Source: Aphrophora alni (lineage: Eukaryota; Arthropoda; Insecta; Hemiptera; Aphrophoridae). Taken from it: a stretch of DNA of 64,000 bases. Below the pieces are notes generated by a model. The model was not told where the DNA came from and made no database searches. It was given only the letters and a program-made list of their open reading frames with translations. The position numbers were made by a program, and so were the translations under genes. Positions 11,120 to 22,167 of this stretch are shown piece after piece. The first letter of the stretch is position 1. The number at the start of each line of letters is the position of its first letter. Location of the stretch: NCBI GenBank assembly GCA_963513935.1, contig OY740768.1, positions 70,860,877-70,924,876 on the forward strand, written 5' to 3'.

Positions 11120-11173
11120 AATTTTTAACACACAAATGATGGCAAATGTCCGAAAAATGTATAATAATAAAAT

Positions 11174-14100
11174 TGAACTTCCATCATTAACAAATAACTT
11201 TAATGATTACTCTGATGAAATTCATAACATTAAATCATAATTCCCTTAACCATAATTACAATAATTTACAAAATTATTTATTATTTATTTTAATCCCTTA
11301 ATACCCTGATGTACATTTCGATAACGAAGTTACGGTGATTTGAAGTGTACAGATAAACTAGAAATAGTACTTAAATCTAATCTAACCAATGGAATACTAC
11401 CCCTTCTACTCCACAGATATGTCAAATAATCAGTTTGAAGTGACGTAATTGATTTGGCAATGGGAACTGTACTAACGTTACAAAACAAGCAAAATCTACT
11501 TCCTGTACCTAATCTGTAAATATTATTTTTTTTAAATTATTAAAACTTACACAAATAATATAAATACATATATTATTTTGTAATACAAATGTAAAGTTTG
11601 TTTTAATGTTAAAAATAACACAAAATAACATCATATAATTTGAAATTAACATATTGTTTATAATAACTATGAATTTATATTATTTGTTTAAGTTGTAACT
11701 TTTTGCTTCCGGGGAGGGGGTGAGGCGTGGTCGTTACATAGTGGCATCGAGCCCGAGATAAACTCACTTAGTTATTATTCAAGATATTGAGATTTTGTAA
11801 AACGTTAAGGAAATATCTATATTACAGCATATTCAAGAAGGCGAACAGAAACAGTTGGCACCAGATAATAAACTGAATGAATTCATAAGTGCTCTAACTG
11901 TGCCAAGTATCGCACTTGTTGTGTAACGAGCTTTGCCTGCTTTCAGATACGTGACTGAAAATGCTATTAGATAGACATAATAAAACTCCTGAAGTATATA
12001 GAGTGGGGAAATAGTTAAAAATTAATTGTAACAAAGAAAATTCATTGAAAATCTTTATCCCTTCCAGAATAATTGTATTCTTGTTTTAATTTTAATAATA
12101 TTTCATTTATTTGAAGTGTTTGTGTTGGGGGATGCATCGAAAAGGAAATGCTTGAATTGCATACCCAACGCCTTACAAGACTTTAATTACTTTTTATCCA
12201 ACTAAAAACTTTTTTAAATTTTATTTATTCTTTGTAATATCTGAAGAAGAAATAATCATAAAATAGAGACCCCAAGCTCTCAATATTTCTAATCACATCA
12301 GCGTCGGTAGAGAACAGGTCCAAAAGAGACCTGATAGCCAAGATGGAAATGAAATAACTAAAGCCACGAAAAATACAAAAAGCTTGAAATGTTCAAAAAG
12401 AGATTTTGTTTATTCTTTAACTAATAAAAATGAACAGTGACTTCCAAAATCAAAAACTCAATTATAAAATAAAATAATTATTGGGAAAATTAATTATGTC
12501 ACTGAAGCGAAACGGTGATTCCGTTGATATATGAGAGTGAGGAAGTTTGTACAATGCGTTCACAGTTGTATAATTTTCAACAATAGTTACAATGTACATG
12601 TTTGTTTAAATAGTTGATTTACAACAAGATAAACTTTAAAACTGGAGTAATTAAGTGGTTTTAACCAAATGTTTCTCAACAGTCACAAAAATTATTTGAA
12701 TATAGTGATTGCTGAGTAAAGTAAATTTATGGAATTAAACAATAGCTTATTGCATTCCCTTCTTCATATTATAACATACGTGAATTAATCTGGTAGTTTA
12801 TGGCCTCTCTCCCACTGTTCTATCCATAACCCTTTCTTCTCATCTTAGATCACTCCATACGTATCCTGACCTTTTTCCTATTTAACAAAGAACTCTTAGT
12901 AAGAAAAAGATGCCACACACTATCGGATCCTCTTCTAATATACCTTAGTGTGTTTAGCCAATGGAATTTCGCTCAGTACTAAAGTGTTTTCCTTATTTTG
13001 TATCCATACATCGAGTTGACCTTCTATCTTCTTACACTGACTACTCCATACTTATCTTCTACCACTCAAAGTAACAATAAATAATAGTCATAAGTATAAG
13101 AGGTAATACCAACCAAGAGTTAAGCCGGTAGCATTGTGAGTCGTCTTAATACGAATTGCGAAGTGTTTGTAATTAACACTAGCTTAACAGTTATTTCCTT
13201 TAAACCATAAAAAAAAAACTAGAAATTATCATAGCAAGAATTTAATGAGATCACTACAACTAAACTAAAGTTAAATAACTAATTAATTATCATAGGCAAT
13301 ACCAAACTATTCTATCACTATATAAATATGAAATAACAGTTATGTGACAAGAGTGCTAAATACCATTATTCACTAATAAAACTTGCCATCTGTGTAACGT
13401 AATTGTGTTAATTAATTAATATTTAAAGTCATCTGCACCAAAACGCTCATGTTCCTTCACTGAGTTATATAAAACCTGCCTATTCGTGGTATTTTCTCAA
13501 CCACCTTGTGCTAGTAGTAGCATTATCTAGCAGGATGACCTTATTAGTATCATTAGGAATTTACTTTGTGTGAAGTCTGTTGACCAGTGGACAAGTCTGT
13601 TGGCACGAAAGTAAAGTTGATTCGATCTAATTTTTTTGTAGAGGGGAACTACTAATCACTACAAACTGTTGAGTCGACAGCTTTTCTTTTCTTAATTCAG
13701 AATGGGTGTATCGAAGTAACAACACAACTTGTGACAATTCCAGATTCAATAATCTACTATAATAAGCTGATATCTACTTAAATAATTGAAAGTAATTAGG
13801 CTACAAAAGACCAACTGTACTCCGACCTGATGAAACTAATAGTTGCAAAAGTTTGACTTGTGTGGATGAATTTCCGTATGTAGTTTCATATTCATTCTAA
13901 TTAATGAAGCAATAAGCTATATAATTGATTTTTTTATTTTTACGAAACTATATCGTAAATATTCAACTCAGTAGATTAGTTATTTATTTTTTTAAATGTA
14001 TACAAATTATTATTACTTACAAGTCTTATTTTCTTAGCGTAGTTTAAAACGTCGGTAGTCAATATGTAAGAAAAAAAGTATATGAAGTGCAAATTTATAC

Positions 14101-14540
14101 AAAAATATTTTTAAAAAAGTGCATAACTGCATTAATCAGCTGTCTCAAGTCCCTTGTACAAAACAGTGATAAATTAATGTAGATGAAAAACTTACTTAAG
14201 ACACATTGTTATTTGTCAAATGTTATTTTGTCACTAGAATATAGTAGTTTATCACCTGTCATGTTGTAAACTTCTTCACACTGTTCCAATGTTGATGTAA
14301 AAATAAAAGTATGTTAATTAGATTTAACTTATAATTGGTAAAGTTTATAACTTCAATAACTTTACTTCTTGCTCCAGGTGGTTATATGAAAGAAGATGTA
14401 GCGCAATTTAAATCATGCAGATTATACAAAAACTACACACCATTTTAACCGTTAAGTTATACTAAAAAGTTTAAAAAAATAGAAAAGAAATGTGAAATGT
14501 CGAAGAATACCACTCACCTCCACAACATAGAAATACCTCA
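11174..14540. other. AT-rich spacer, no gene supported
   Basis: Nothing firm. A GC-rich patch at 11709-11755 (a purine-rich run, then TGGCATCGAGCC) resembles the junction of an LTR and primer-binding site, but no LTR pair was found. Confidence 0.4.
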
Positions 14541-14583
14541 GCAAAACGACGTTTCAATGAATAATTATTCATTCTTATTAATT
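14541..14583 (-). ncRNA. decayed hammerhead-like PLE tail relic
   Basis: On the minus strand, UUAAUAA is followed by an 8-9 bp stem II of the GAAUGAAU/AUUAUUCAUU type, then GAAA, CG, UC and GUUUUG. The 3' half (GAAACGUCGU) equals that of the PLE at 8909-11173. U3 and A8 are kept, but G5 has changed to A, so it should be inactive. No coding part or inverted arm was seen nearby. Confidence 0.42.
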
Positions 14584-17500
14584 GGGAGCACACTAAACCC
14601 TATGAAACATAACATTTTTTTATTTTTTATATAAGATGGAAAAAAAACGAACAAAGAAGATTTTTTATGAACGATTAAGTCTTACTTATTAATACGATGA
14701 TGTAATACATATTTAAATAATATGGTATTATTAGCCGTAAAAATTTTAACCGCATTACTTTTTCTACAAAATCTGTATTTTCCACTGAATGTAGAGTTAT
14801 TTTGACGAATATAGTTATTTTTCTAGTTAAACTTTATATTTGGCGACAGTAAATCTAATAATCATGTTCCTTTAAACATTTATTATTATTTTGTTTTATA
14901 TCGACCATATATTTTAAAAGTTTTAACCAATATTCTATCAATTTATAAAAGCATTGTGTGAAATGGCAGCTATTGTGTTGTCATTTTATTAAATCAATTT
15001 TATACCAGTGTATCTGTTGTAAGTAGGATGCCATTTAATATCCTCCAGTAATTTTCAATCTTACTGGAATAAGTGGTAGTTGACTGGGTTGTTTAGCATT
15101 AGTTGCACAGAAAACACTATTTTTGCAAATTTAACTTGTTTATAAATTTATGTAATATACTTTTTTTTTTTGAAATTACGTCAATTCCTATTCCTGTGAT
15201 TCTTCAGGTCACGGATGACCTAAATATATAATCATATAACCTATTCCGGAGACTAAACACTAAAAATGAATTATTTTTGTTATTAGTATTAACTATGAAA
15301 ACCATAACTTTAACCATGAAAACCATAGGAACAATTAAGATTTGATTAAAAGATTTTATGCCATTAGAACATCCTTCTCAGAGCTATCAGGTCTCTACTC
15401 CTATCAGGTCTCTTCCGACCATAACGGAATTAGATTATTTGATTTCTCTATGTTCTGCTCTTTCTTTCGATAAGACAACGATGGCTTTTCGCCTTTAAAC
15501 AAACACACATAATTTAAACAAATAGAAACTTTAAAAGTTAGACAAGTCTTTCTTAAGCGAAGAATATTGAGAAACCCAATTACATATTTGTTATCCATAT
15601 TTTCGTTCAAAATTATTTTTTACAGCCAACTAATTATATATTTTTAATTTAAAGGCTTCATTCTTTTAATAAATTTTTTGTACATATTTATTATAATAGG
15701 ACCCATAATTATTATAATTTAAAAATTATTATAATTGTTTATTAAATACATGACATTTCAAAACCTAAATTTCGTGCAATGTATTCCTTCAAGACTATAT
15801 TCAACAAATCATAATTCGCCTTAGAGCGATCATACTCAATGCCTCATTGGTCTGTTTAAGTGACCGTTGGGGATCATTTTCCGTCATATATTTCAGTCCT
15901 TCTAGAGTCTAGAGTGTTGATACAGTGAACATTGCCACTAAACGCTCTTGCTGAGCTTAATAAATAGTTGGTCGAACGCTCATCACCAGTGCGAATATTT
16001 TAAATAATTTGATTGAAATTATTAACTTCTTTAATCGTACTGTCAATTAAGTGTTTACTATCCGTATATTAACCAAAGCTTTTAAGAAAAATGAAAGTAC
16101 TACTCCATGTCGTGCTAGACAACTCCGCCTTTTGATCTGAACTACATTAAATTCTTTTCTTCAGTAAACATTAAACGTATATTACAGATAAAATAAACTA
16201 TTGTTAAATTTACCTGTTTCCCCGTTGCATTCCAATGAGGTGCTCTTGCGAGATTACTAAATTAATCTTTATTCTCTGAGTCAAATTTCACCATACAAAT
16301 TCAATACATATATTTTGTTTTTGGTTATTGCACACATTTACGATAATTTAAGAAGGCGTACTTTCACATGCTTCAATAGTGTGTCTACTCAGGTTAATTT
16401 AGTTTCTAACAAACAAACTTAGTATTCAGTTGATGGCTTACAAAGTTATATGATCTAATGAAGTGTGCATTGACACTAATTGACGTCCGTTAACATTTCC
16501 GAGTCACCAGTTTGTAACTACTTTAACGTCATTTTATCAGTTGACTAGGTCAGTTTTGTTCGAACCATCATGATATCAATTAATAGGGGAAGATATATTG
16601 TACAAAATTCCTAACTCTTCATTAAGTATAGACACGCATCGAATTATATTTATTTAGTTATATTATAGTTTGTCGCGTTCTCTATTAAAATTTCTACTGT
16701 GTTTGATCGGTCCGGCTCTTGGGTGTAGGTAGTACAAATCCCACATCACATAGAAGGTTTTCCCGTGTAATTTAATTTCCTTAAATCTGGACAAGGCGGA
16801 AAAGAGGTCCATCTTAAATGATTTGTGGTTTGGCACAAGTGGAAGTTGACGCTTTTAATAAGAATTTAATTTGATGACATAAAACCTGTATTACAAAATT
16901 TAATTTAAATAATAACACAGAACCGCATATTGTGGTAATGATCCTAGAACTTGTCTGCTGCTCATGTTTGAGTAGTAGCATCTTGGTTGTTCATAACAAA
17001 ATAGAGCTGTCACTTTATACGGGTATACCTAATAATCTCACGTTGAACAAACATGGACTTTTTACCGACAGCTAGGTTATTTTTTTGGCTTCACTTTTGA
17101 ACTGTAATTACATGTAAATGCAATTTGTAACATAAACTTTCATGCAATTGGTTAAGCAGATTTGGCTCTATTAATTACTACATCTCCTGAACCTGCACTA
17201 TTCGCAATACTAACAACAGATTTATTTGACACGACTTGATAAAAATTGTTAAAGTTGATTATAACCGTATCAAATGTTGTTGTTTTATTTGCCCGAAGTT
17301 CAGGGTCATTATAGTATTCGTAAAAAAATCGCCCTAGGCTATTTGATTGATATTAACTATCATCATGGCGTCATGAAACTGAATAGGGATTTTCGGACTT
17401 GCTGTCAGTCCGCCGTAGGTGTTGTCGTAGGTGTTCATAAATAAGCATGATATCCACCACAAAAATTAAGATAGGAATGTGAAATTTCCTATAAGGAACT

Positions 17501-18715
17501 ATAGTGTACTCCTACATAACCCTATTAAAATCATGAAAAACCGAATTTAAAACATCAAAATGGCTGCCTTTTTATTATTTTCTTGTTAATATATCGTGTT
17601 ATTTAACGTATGACACAATAAATGAGAGGAAAATGGCAGATTTCAATTCTGCATATAATGGTAAGAAATCCAATCTCTCTTCGATGACAGGTAGCGAAGT
17701 CAAAAATGTAATTTCGATCCTGACCTCCCAAGAAAATGTAATATTTCTTTAGTAATGAGATCTGACAAAGATCCGAGTCACCTATATCAGTGTAGCGAGT
17801 GAGAACTAAATATACATTGAGGCTCGCTAAGGCAGTGACTGACACTGACACGAGGAAAGCAAGTGAAGACTCATCTACAACCGTTTAAACCAATGTAACT
17901 TATACTATGAATATTTAATAAAACTCCTTGATCTACCAATATATTTTTTTTAATATTTTACATTACACTTATTTGAACTCCTTTTATACTGCAATAAAAC
18001 TGGAAATACTTTTTTAAATCAAAGGAAGCTTACAAAATTTCAGTAATTAAATTAAAAATAATAATTTGTTTAATGACGAAAAAATAATAGAAAAAAATAG
18101 CCTTTTAAGAAGGCATGAAACCTACAAGGGATTTTTCCCGTTTGAGGATGCATATCAGGAGTAATGAAATAAAAAATTAATACAAATAATGAATAAAGTG
18201 TTTCTCATGAAAAATTAAATTAGAGCGAAATTAAAAGTAAAGTAAATATTTTAAAATAACAGAGTAAAGCGCAAATATATATATTACAATCAAATACTCT
18301 ATGGTTCAGAAAATATCATTCATATATTCATATTCATACCTACATACCAAAATACATGTAAATACATATAATAATGCAGATATATTAATTGAAAATCACA
18401 AACTTCAATACACATTGTAACGGTACAAAATGTTAATAAGGAATATCGATAGACTATCCAGGGATTGAGTCTTAACATTTGTTCTAATTTGATTACATTC
18501 AATTCACCGGATTATGACCCAGTGGTCCGGTATTTTGTTTTTGACAGCGTAAAATTTACCGACTTCCTGCCAATCTGCCTTCCTCCTCCCAGTCACCTGT
18601 GTATTGTTTGTGTAACCTAAGCTAATTAAACATAAAATAACGTAACCTCAAATGTCGATATTTTGTTTGTAACCTAAACTAGCCACAATTAATCTCCTAT
18701 GTTGATATTTTGATT
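14584..18715. other. AT-rich spacer, no gene supported
   Basis: No feature that can be supported. The block at about 17390-17850 is less AT-rich and contains a minus-strand open frame (17603-17851) without recognisable motifs. Small direct copies of CTATCAGGTCTCT lie at 15385-15412, and an inverted copy near 12336. Confidence 0.4.
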
Positions 18716-18719
18716 GATA

Positions 18720-19080
18720 TTTATTTCGAGCATTTTTATTGCACTAGTGTATTATATTTTCATATACCTCTTAGTAGTGGCGGTACCTACTTGTGTACAT
18801 TACATTTTTATATAACTAGTAGTATTGTCGGTTACTTGAGCTCTTCACATGTGTTAATATATACAAATATTCTCATATAACTCACAGTTTCACACCATCT
18901 GTGTTAGTTGTATATTGTTTTTATGTAACATTTAGTACTGGCGTTCACTGTCAGAGACCTGTAATATGTTGTACAGTTTCTCAACTTGTAATAAATCCGA
19001 GGCTACCACAACACACTACAGTTTTGGACTGTTATTATAGTGTATTAGATTATATAACTCTTAGTATCGGCGGGCAAAGG
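18720..19080. repeat. degenerate short-period repeats
   Basis: Four or five loosely related units share TATATAACTCTTAGTA followed by GGCGG, CGGTTAC or similar (about 18752, 18800, 18905 and 19045). They are too diverged for a firm period. Confidence 0.4.
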
Positions 19081-19405
19081 GACCATTAGTGATTCTAGTG
19101 GATCAAAAATCATACTTATTTGAGGATTACGATTTTGATTTTTATGAACCAGCAGTTGGATGTAAACTTAAAAACAGAGTTTTCTCATTCAACATATGAC
19201 AATTCATGAATCTACGTAAAATCTAGGAGACATTCCTTTTACTTTATTTAGCCTTATACAAATTATATATTACATTCAAAATATGACATTATACGAATCT
19301 ACATTTGTATAAAATTTAGGACAAATTCCTCTTACTATTTAGCCTTAAACAAAATTTATATTATATTCAAAATATGACAATACATAAATACACATAATAT
19401 TTAGG

Positions 19406-19568
19406 CAGTATAACAAACACACAGAACACAATTCTCACAAAAAATACGCCTAAGTATCAGTCGCGTTTCAACGACAAGGTCTTCCTCTTCAGTGATACAC
19501 GAGCTACACCAATCAAACTATAACTATTTTTTTTTGTGAGAATTGTGTTCTGTGTGTTTGTTATACTG
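19406..19568 (-). mobile_element. PLE-tail foldback element
   Basis: Arms of about 39 bp at 19406-19444 and 19530-19568 are inverted copies (both begin CAGTATAACAAACACACAGA read from outside inward). Between them lies a hammerhead-like motif on the minus strand. There is no coding sequence. The layout, a 3' tail with hammerhead plus an inverted tail stub, is the same as in the PLEs at 8.9 and 41.7 kb but reduced to about 160 bp. Confidence 0.65.
19452..19500 (-). ncRNA. hammerhead-ribozyme-like motif with canonical core
   Basis: On the minus strand GUAUCA precedes the core CUGAAGA (matching CUGANGA). A stem II contains GAC/GUC plus outer A-U and G-U pairs. GAAA follows, then the self-complementary CGCG (stem III), A-C, and UGAUAC, which pairs perfectly with GUAUCA as a 6 bp stem I. 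The cleavage-site U (position 16.1) appears to be A, which should impair cleavage. The shape is otherwise complete. Confidence 0.6.
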
Positions 19569-19660
19569 TATAATTTTTCTCATAAGTCAAGCTCAACATT
19601 TAATATAATATTTAGGAGAAATTTCTCTTACTTTATTATGCCTTGTCCCACGTTATATAT

Positions 19661-19836
19661 CAAAGCCAAAGACAAATGACTAATTGGGTTATGTTTAATT
19701 AAAAAAAAATTTCAAAAATGGTTTAACATTTTCCTATGTACAATTTTTTGGTTAAAGTGTAAAATATGTAATGGTTAAAAACAAATATCCTTTATAAATA
19801 TTTAATTACCTTATTACAACAATAATTTTACTACAG
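19661..19836. other. spacer, nothing seen
   Basis: AT-rich; no feature supported. Confidence 0.4.
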
Positions 19837-21160
19837 AAAAATTTCACTTATTGGTTGATGATCAACTTCCTCTTCATCTTCACTCTCACTGTCCTTTTCA
19901 TTATAATGATTACAGTTTTTTTGAAATACAAATAGCATTTGAAATACTTTTTTAAATGTGTGAATAATTTCTTTCTTTCTAGATCAAATATTTTCCTTTT
20001 CCTCTGCGGTTCGAAACTGCCATATTTTAATTTCTAATTTATAAGAAATATATAGTAGACGTTCCAAGCTTTTTATGTAGCAATACAATGTCAAAAAACC
20101 CCATGGTAGATGTTCATCATTCTATTCTCTTTTTAATATTTCATCCAAACTGTTAATTTCTTTATTTTTCGTTCCGTAAATTGTGTTATTTTTGTGTGTT
20201 GCGATTACTTGGTAAGGCGTTACACACCTTGACATAAATATAGTTTCGAACCATTCCGTCTTAACAATAAAGTTGTGTCCCCAAAATTCTTTCTCAGTGC
20301 TTTGAAGGTTGCTATTTTGGGTACTTACGTATTAGCCGGAGGCCACCCTTATACAGCGCGCTGCGGCGGTTTTGGTTGTCATAAATATTTCAGTCGGAGT
20401 TTCCTTAGTTCGTTACGGATATAACGATGTACAAATAAAGTATGTTCTTTCCAATTATGTAGTTATTTTTGTTAGTCCGTAAAAACAAATCCCCTCTAAA
20501 ATAGTGGCCTCCGGCTAATACGTAGGTACCAGAACATGTGTCATTTCACTTACAATCTCGTCCTCAGATTCTTTTACAATTGGCCTACAGTAACCCTGGA
20601 TTTTTGCACACTACATATTCTAAACGATTTTCGCTTTAAGCTGGAGAAGAACGAAAGATGAAACTAAAATACTTGAATCATCAGTCAAATCTTCGGCGCA
20701 TCTTGGTTTGTAACTGCCACAACCATCGCAGCCCCATTTAAATGACATCACTATTTAGGTCAACCCTTTTCAACGATTGTGTGTAATATTATAATTGTTT
20801 GATTCAAGAAGTTGTGAATCAACCACAGATGAAGTTCAGCTTCAGAAATGGTGTCCGTTGTTTTCAAGACGATCGGCTGATGATAGCATAGTTTTAACTT
20901 TTTATAACTTCTTATATAAAGAGTTAAGGTTGATTGCCTTACAGACTGCTGCGCATCTGGCAATACTGATTCTTAGTTAGCTTTGACGAAACTATTAAAC
21001 TCAGTGCCTCATCTAGAGTGAAAGAGGTAACTTTTTTAATTTCCTTTGTCATATAAAAATTAAAAAAATATTTTGTTGATTTTTTTGGGGAAGATAGTAA
21101 AGTTTTAAATACAAAAAGTTTATTTTCAGTAGCAGGAACATAACTCGTCAAGTGATGTTT
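19837..21160 (-). pseudogene. decayed gene resembling RAG1/Transib-like transposases
   Basis: On the minus strand 21151-20939 reads TSYVPATENKLFVFK, then FTLDEALSLIVSSKLTKNQY and CQMRSSL. Next, about 20890-20800, come YKKLKLCYHQP and TISEAELHLWLIHNF. At about 20745-20640 is FKWGCDGCGSYKPRCAEDL, then SSILVSSFVLLQL, and at about 20600-20545 GYCRPIVKESEDEIVSEM. The last stretch (about 19980-19837) is open and ends in an acidic tail (EKDSESEDEEEVDHQPISEI). From memory this order (DEALSL..LSK..Y, the CYP block, KWGCDG, then YCRP) matches a repeat-associated protein family of Hydra and hemipteran genomes. The CDG motif recalls the first catalytic Asp region of RAG1/Transib (ESCDG in RAG1). Frameshifts, stops and a MITE insertion at 20321-20529 break it. 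The superfamily is inference. Confidence 0.42.
20321..20529. mobile_element. MITE with 26 bp terminal inverted repeats
   Basis: The left end (20321-20346) and right end (20504-20529) are inverted copies with one mismatch. Both contain TACGTATTAGCCGGAGGCCA and start with GTAC. The 157 bp between them is non-coding. It lies inside the decayed minus-strand gene at 19837-21160 and so is younger than that gene. Superfamily is not determined because the target-site duplication is unclear (GTAC may be part of the TIR). Confidence 0.85.
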
Positions 21161-21750
21161 ACTAAACAGCTTATTTTTCTTCTTTTGGGTTTAGGACCAC
21201 TAAACGCAAAACTTTTTCTGGACGGACTCTGGAAGTTTAAAAACTTATATATTTATATTTCCTTCCAACCAATGTTTTTACTCAATAACAAATGTTGAGT
21301 ATGTACGTTTACAACTATCCCAATTTCTTTTACAAGTTAAAAATGTGTTTACGACATCTAAAATTTCCTATTCAATAGTTATTGATTGATGTGTTGGGCC
21401 AAACTTCAACTTTATATATTAAATTTTTTTCCCTCTTTGGTACTTGCCAATGAATTCTTTTCTGCCCAAACGTTTCAACTAACTCCCTTTTCGATATCAC
21501 CAATAATACATCTAAAGCAATAAATTTATTATATATGGAATGGGCAAGTATGGTTAAATAAAATTTGTAGATTTTTGTTCAATAGAGGTTATTTAAAAGC
21601 AATATAGAGTACTTTTTATGTTGCGACGTGTTGCAGAAAATTTAGCTTTATTTGAAATAAATATTTAAAAACAATTAACATGCCATAATTATTGAGAGCC
21701 AAAAAAAATTTCGTATGAGAAAAAGCTAAATAAAGATCTTAAAAACATAC
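21161..21750. other. AT-rich spacer, possibly intronic
   Basis: No supported feature. If the exon at 21752-22167 is real, this is its downstream intron. Confidence 0.4.
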
Positions 21751-21751
21751 C

Positions 21752-22167
21752 TCCAGGCGTATCCTCCATTGAAATATATTAGAATGTTAGACTTGAATAC
21801 TAGGCCACATTTAACAAACAAAATTAATACTTGAACTATCATCGCGTAAACGACGATGTTTGGTTGAAGAGTGAAAGTTAAAGATAATTTTCTTGTTGTC
21901 TGTACTTTACCCTTTACAAACTGTGGTAAGCAGTTTGAAGATCGAAATTGCACAAAATATGTATTTACTGTTTTCATACCACGACAGATTAAATAAGTAA
22001 GTCGTGCTGTAACGGGCGTGTTTTTGATTATAGTGAGTTCCCCAATAGCTTTTATCTCACTAAGAGTAATAAAGTTTTTACTGACAACACACCTTATCAA
22101 TTGGTTACAAAAATACAGTAAAACTATGAATAGTTGAAATATGTCTATCGCACTGAGGATTAGATAC
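21752..22167 (-). CDS. candidate exon of a multi-pass membrane protein
   Basis: The minus strand is open for about 415 bp. It ends at a consensus donor (TGGAG then GTATGT, intron starting at 21751) and is preceded by a T-rich tract and an AG at about 22168. The product has two or three hydrophobic segments: LILSAIDIFQLFIVLLYF near the start and NIVVYAMIVQVLILFV near the end. Between them is a basic hydrophilic loop. Length, hydrophobic pattern and intron phase (2 at the donor) would fit a fragment of an insect chemoreceptor-like protein, but no diagnostic motif is seen and I cannot name the family. There is no ATG at the apparent start, so an upstream exon is expected. A promoter-like stretch with TATATA and a TCAGT initiator-like motif lies upstream, about 22555-22465. 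Confidence 0.35.

Larger units (their letters stand above)
8909..11173 (-). mobile_element. Penelope-like element with inverted 3' tails
   Basis: The main copy runs on the minus strand from about 10614 to 8909 and carries RT and GIY-YIG relics followed by a 3' tail. Fused to its truncated 5' side is a second copy of the tail in plus orientation (10614-11173). The two arms are about 580 and 560 bp and match by eye at roughly 90%. Both arms end with the C-terminal coding sequence (for example IKLTDNPISQSSIEVR and VTRSRARKL in the right arm), a shared 3' region and a hammerhead-like motif about 60-100 bp from the outer end. PLEs are known for terminal repeats that may be inverted and for carrying hammerhead motifs. 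The element is dead: the RT has lost residues and frames. Confidence 0.85.
19188..19660 (+). repeat. three-unit tandem repeat (~87-91 bp) split by an insertion
   Basis: Units start with TTCAACATATGAC (19188), TTCAAAATATGAC (19275) and TTCAAAATATGACAA (19366). They share TTTAGGAGAAATT-type and CTTACTTTATTTAGCCTT blocks. The third unit is interrupted at 19405 by the foldback at 19406-19568 and resumes at about 19604. The block AATATTTAGG occurs on both sides of the insertion. Confidence 0.75.

Noticed and set aside
11709..11900. LTR/primer-binding-site-like sequence (TGGCATCGAGCC) followed by a gag-like stretch
   Set aside because: No second LTR, no open frame and no protease/RT motifs nearby.
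16690..16760. tRNA-like or SINE-like patch (GGTCCGGCTC ... GTAGTACAAATCCC)
   Set aside because: A proper cloverleaf and a B box could not be built, and no poly-A or second copy is present.
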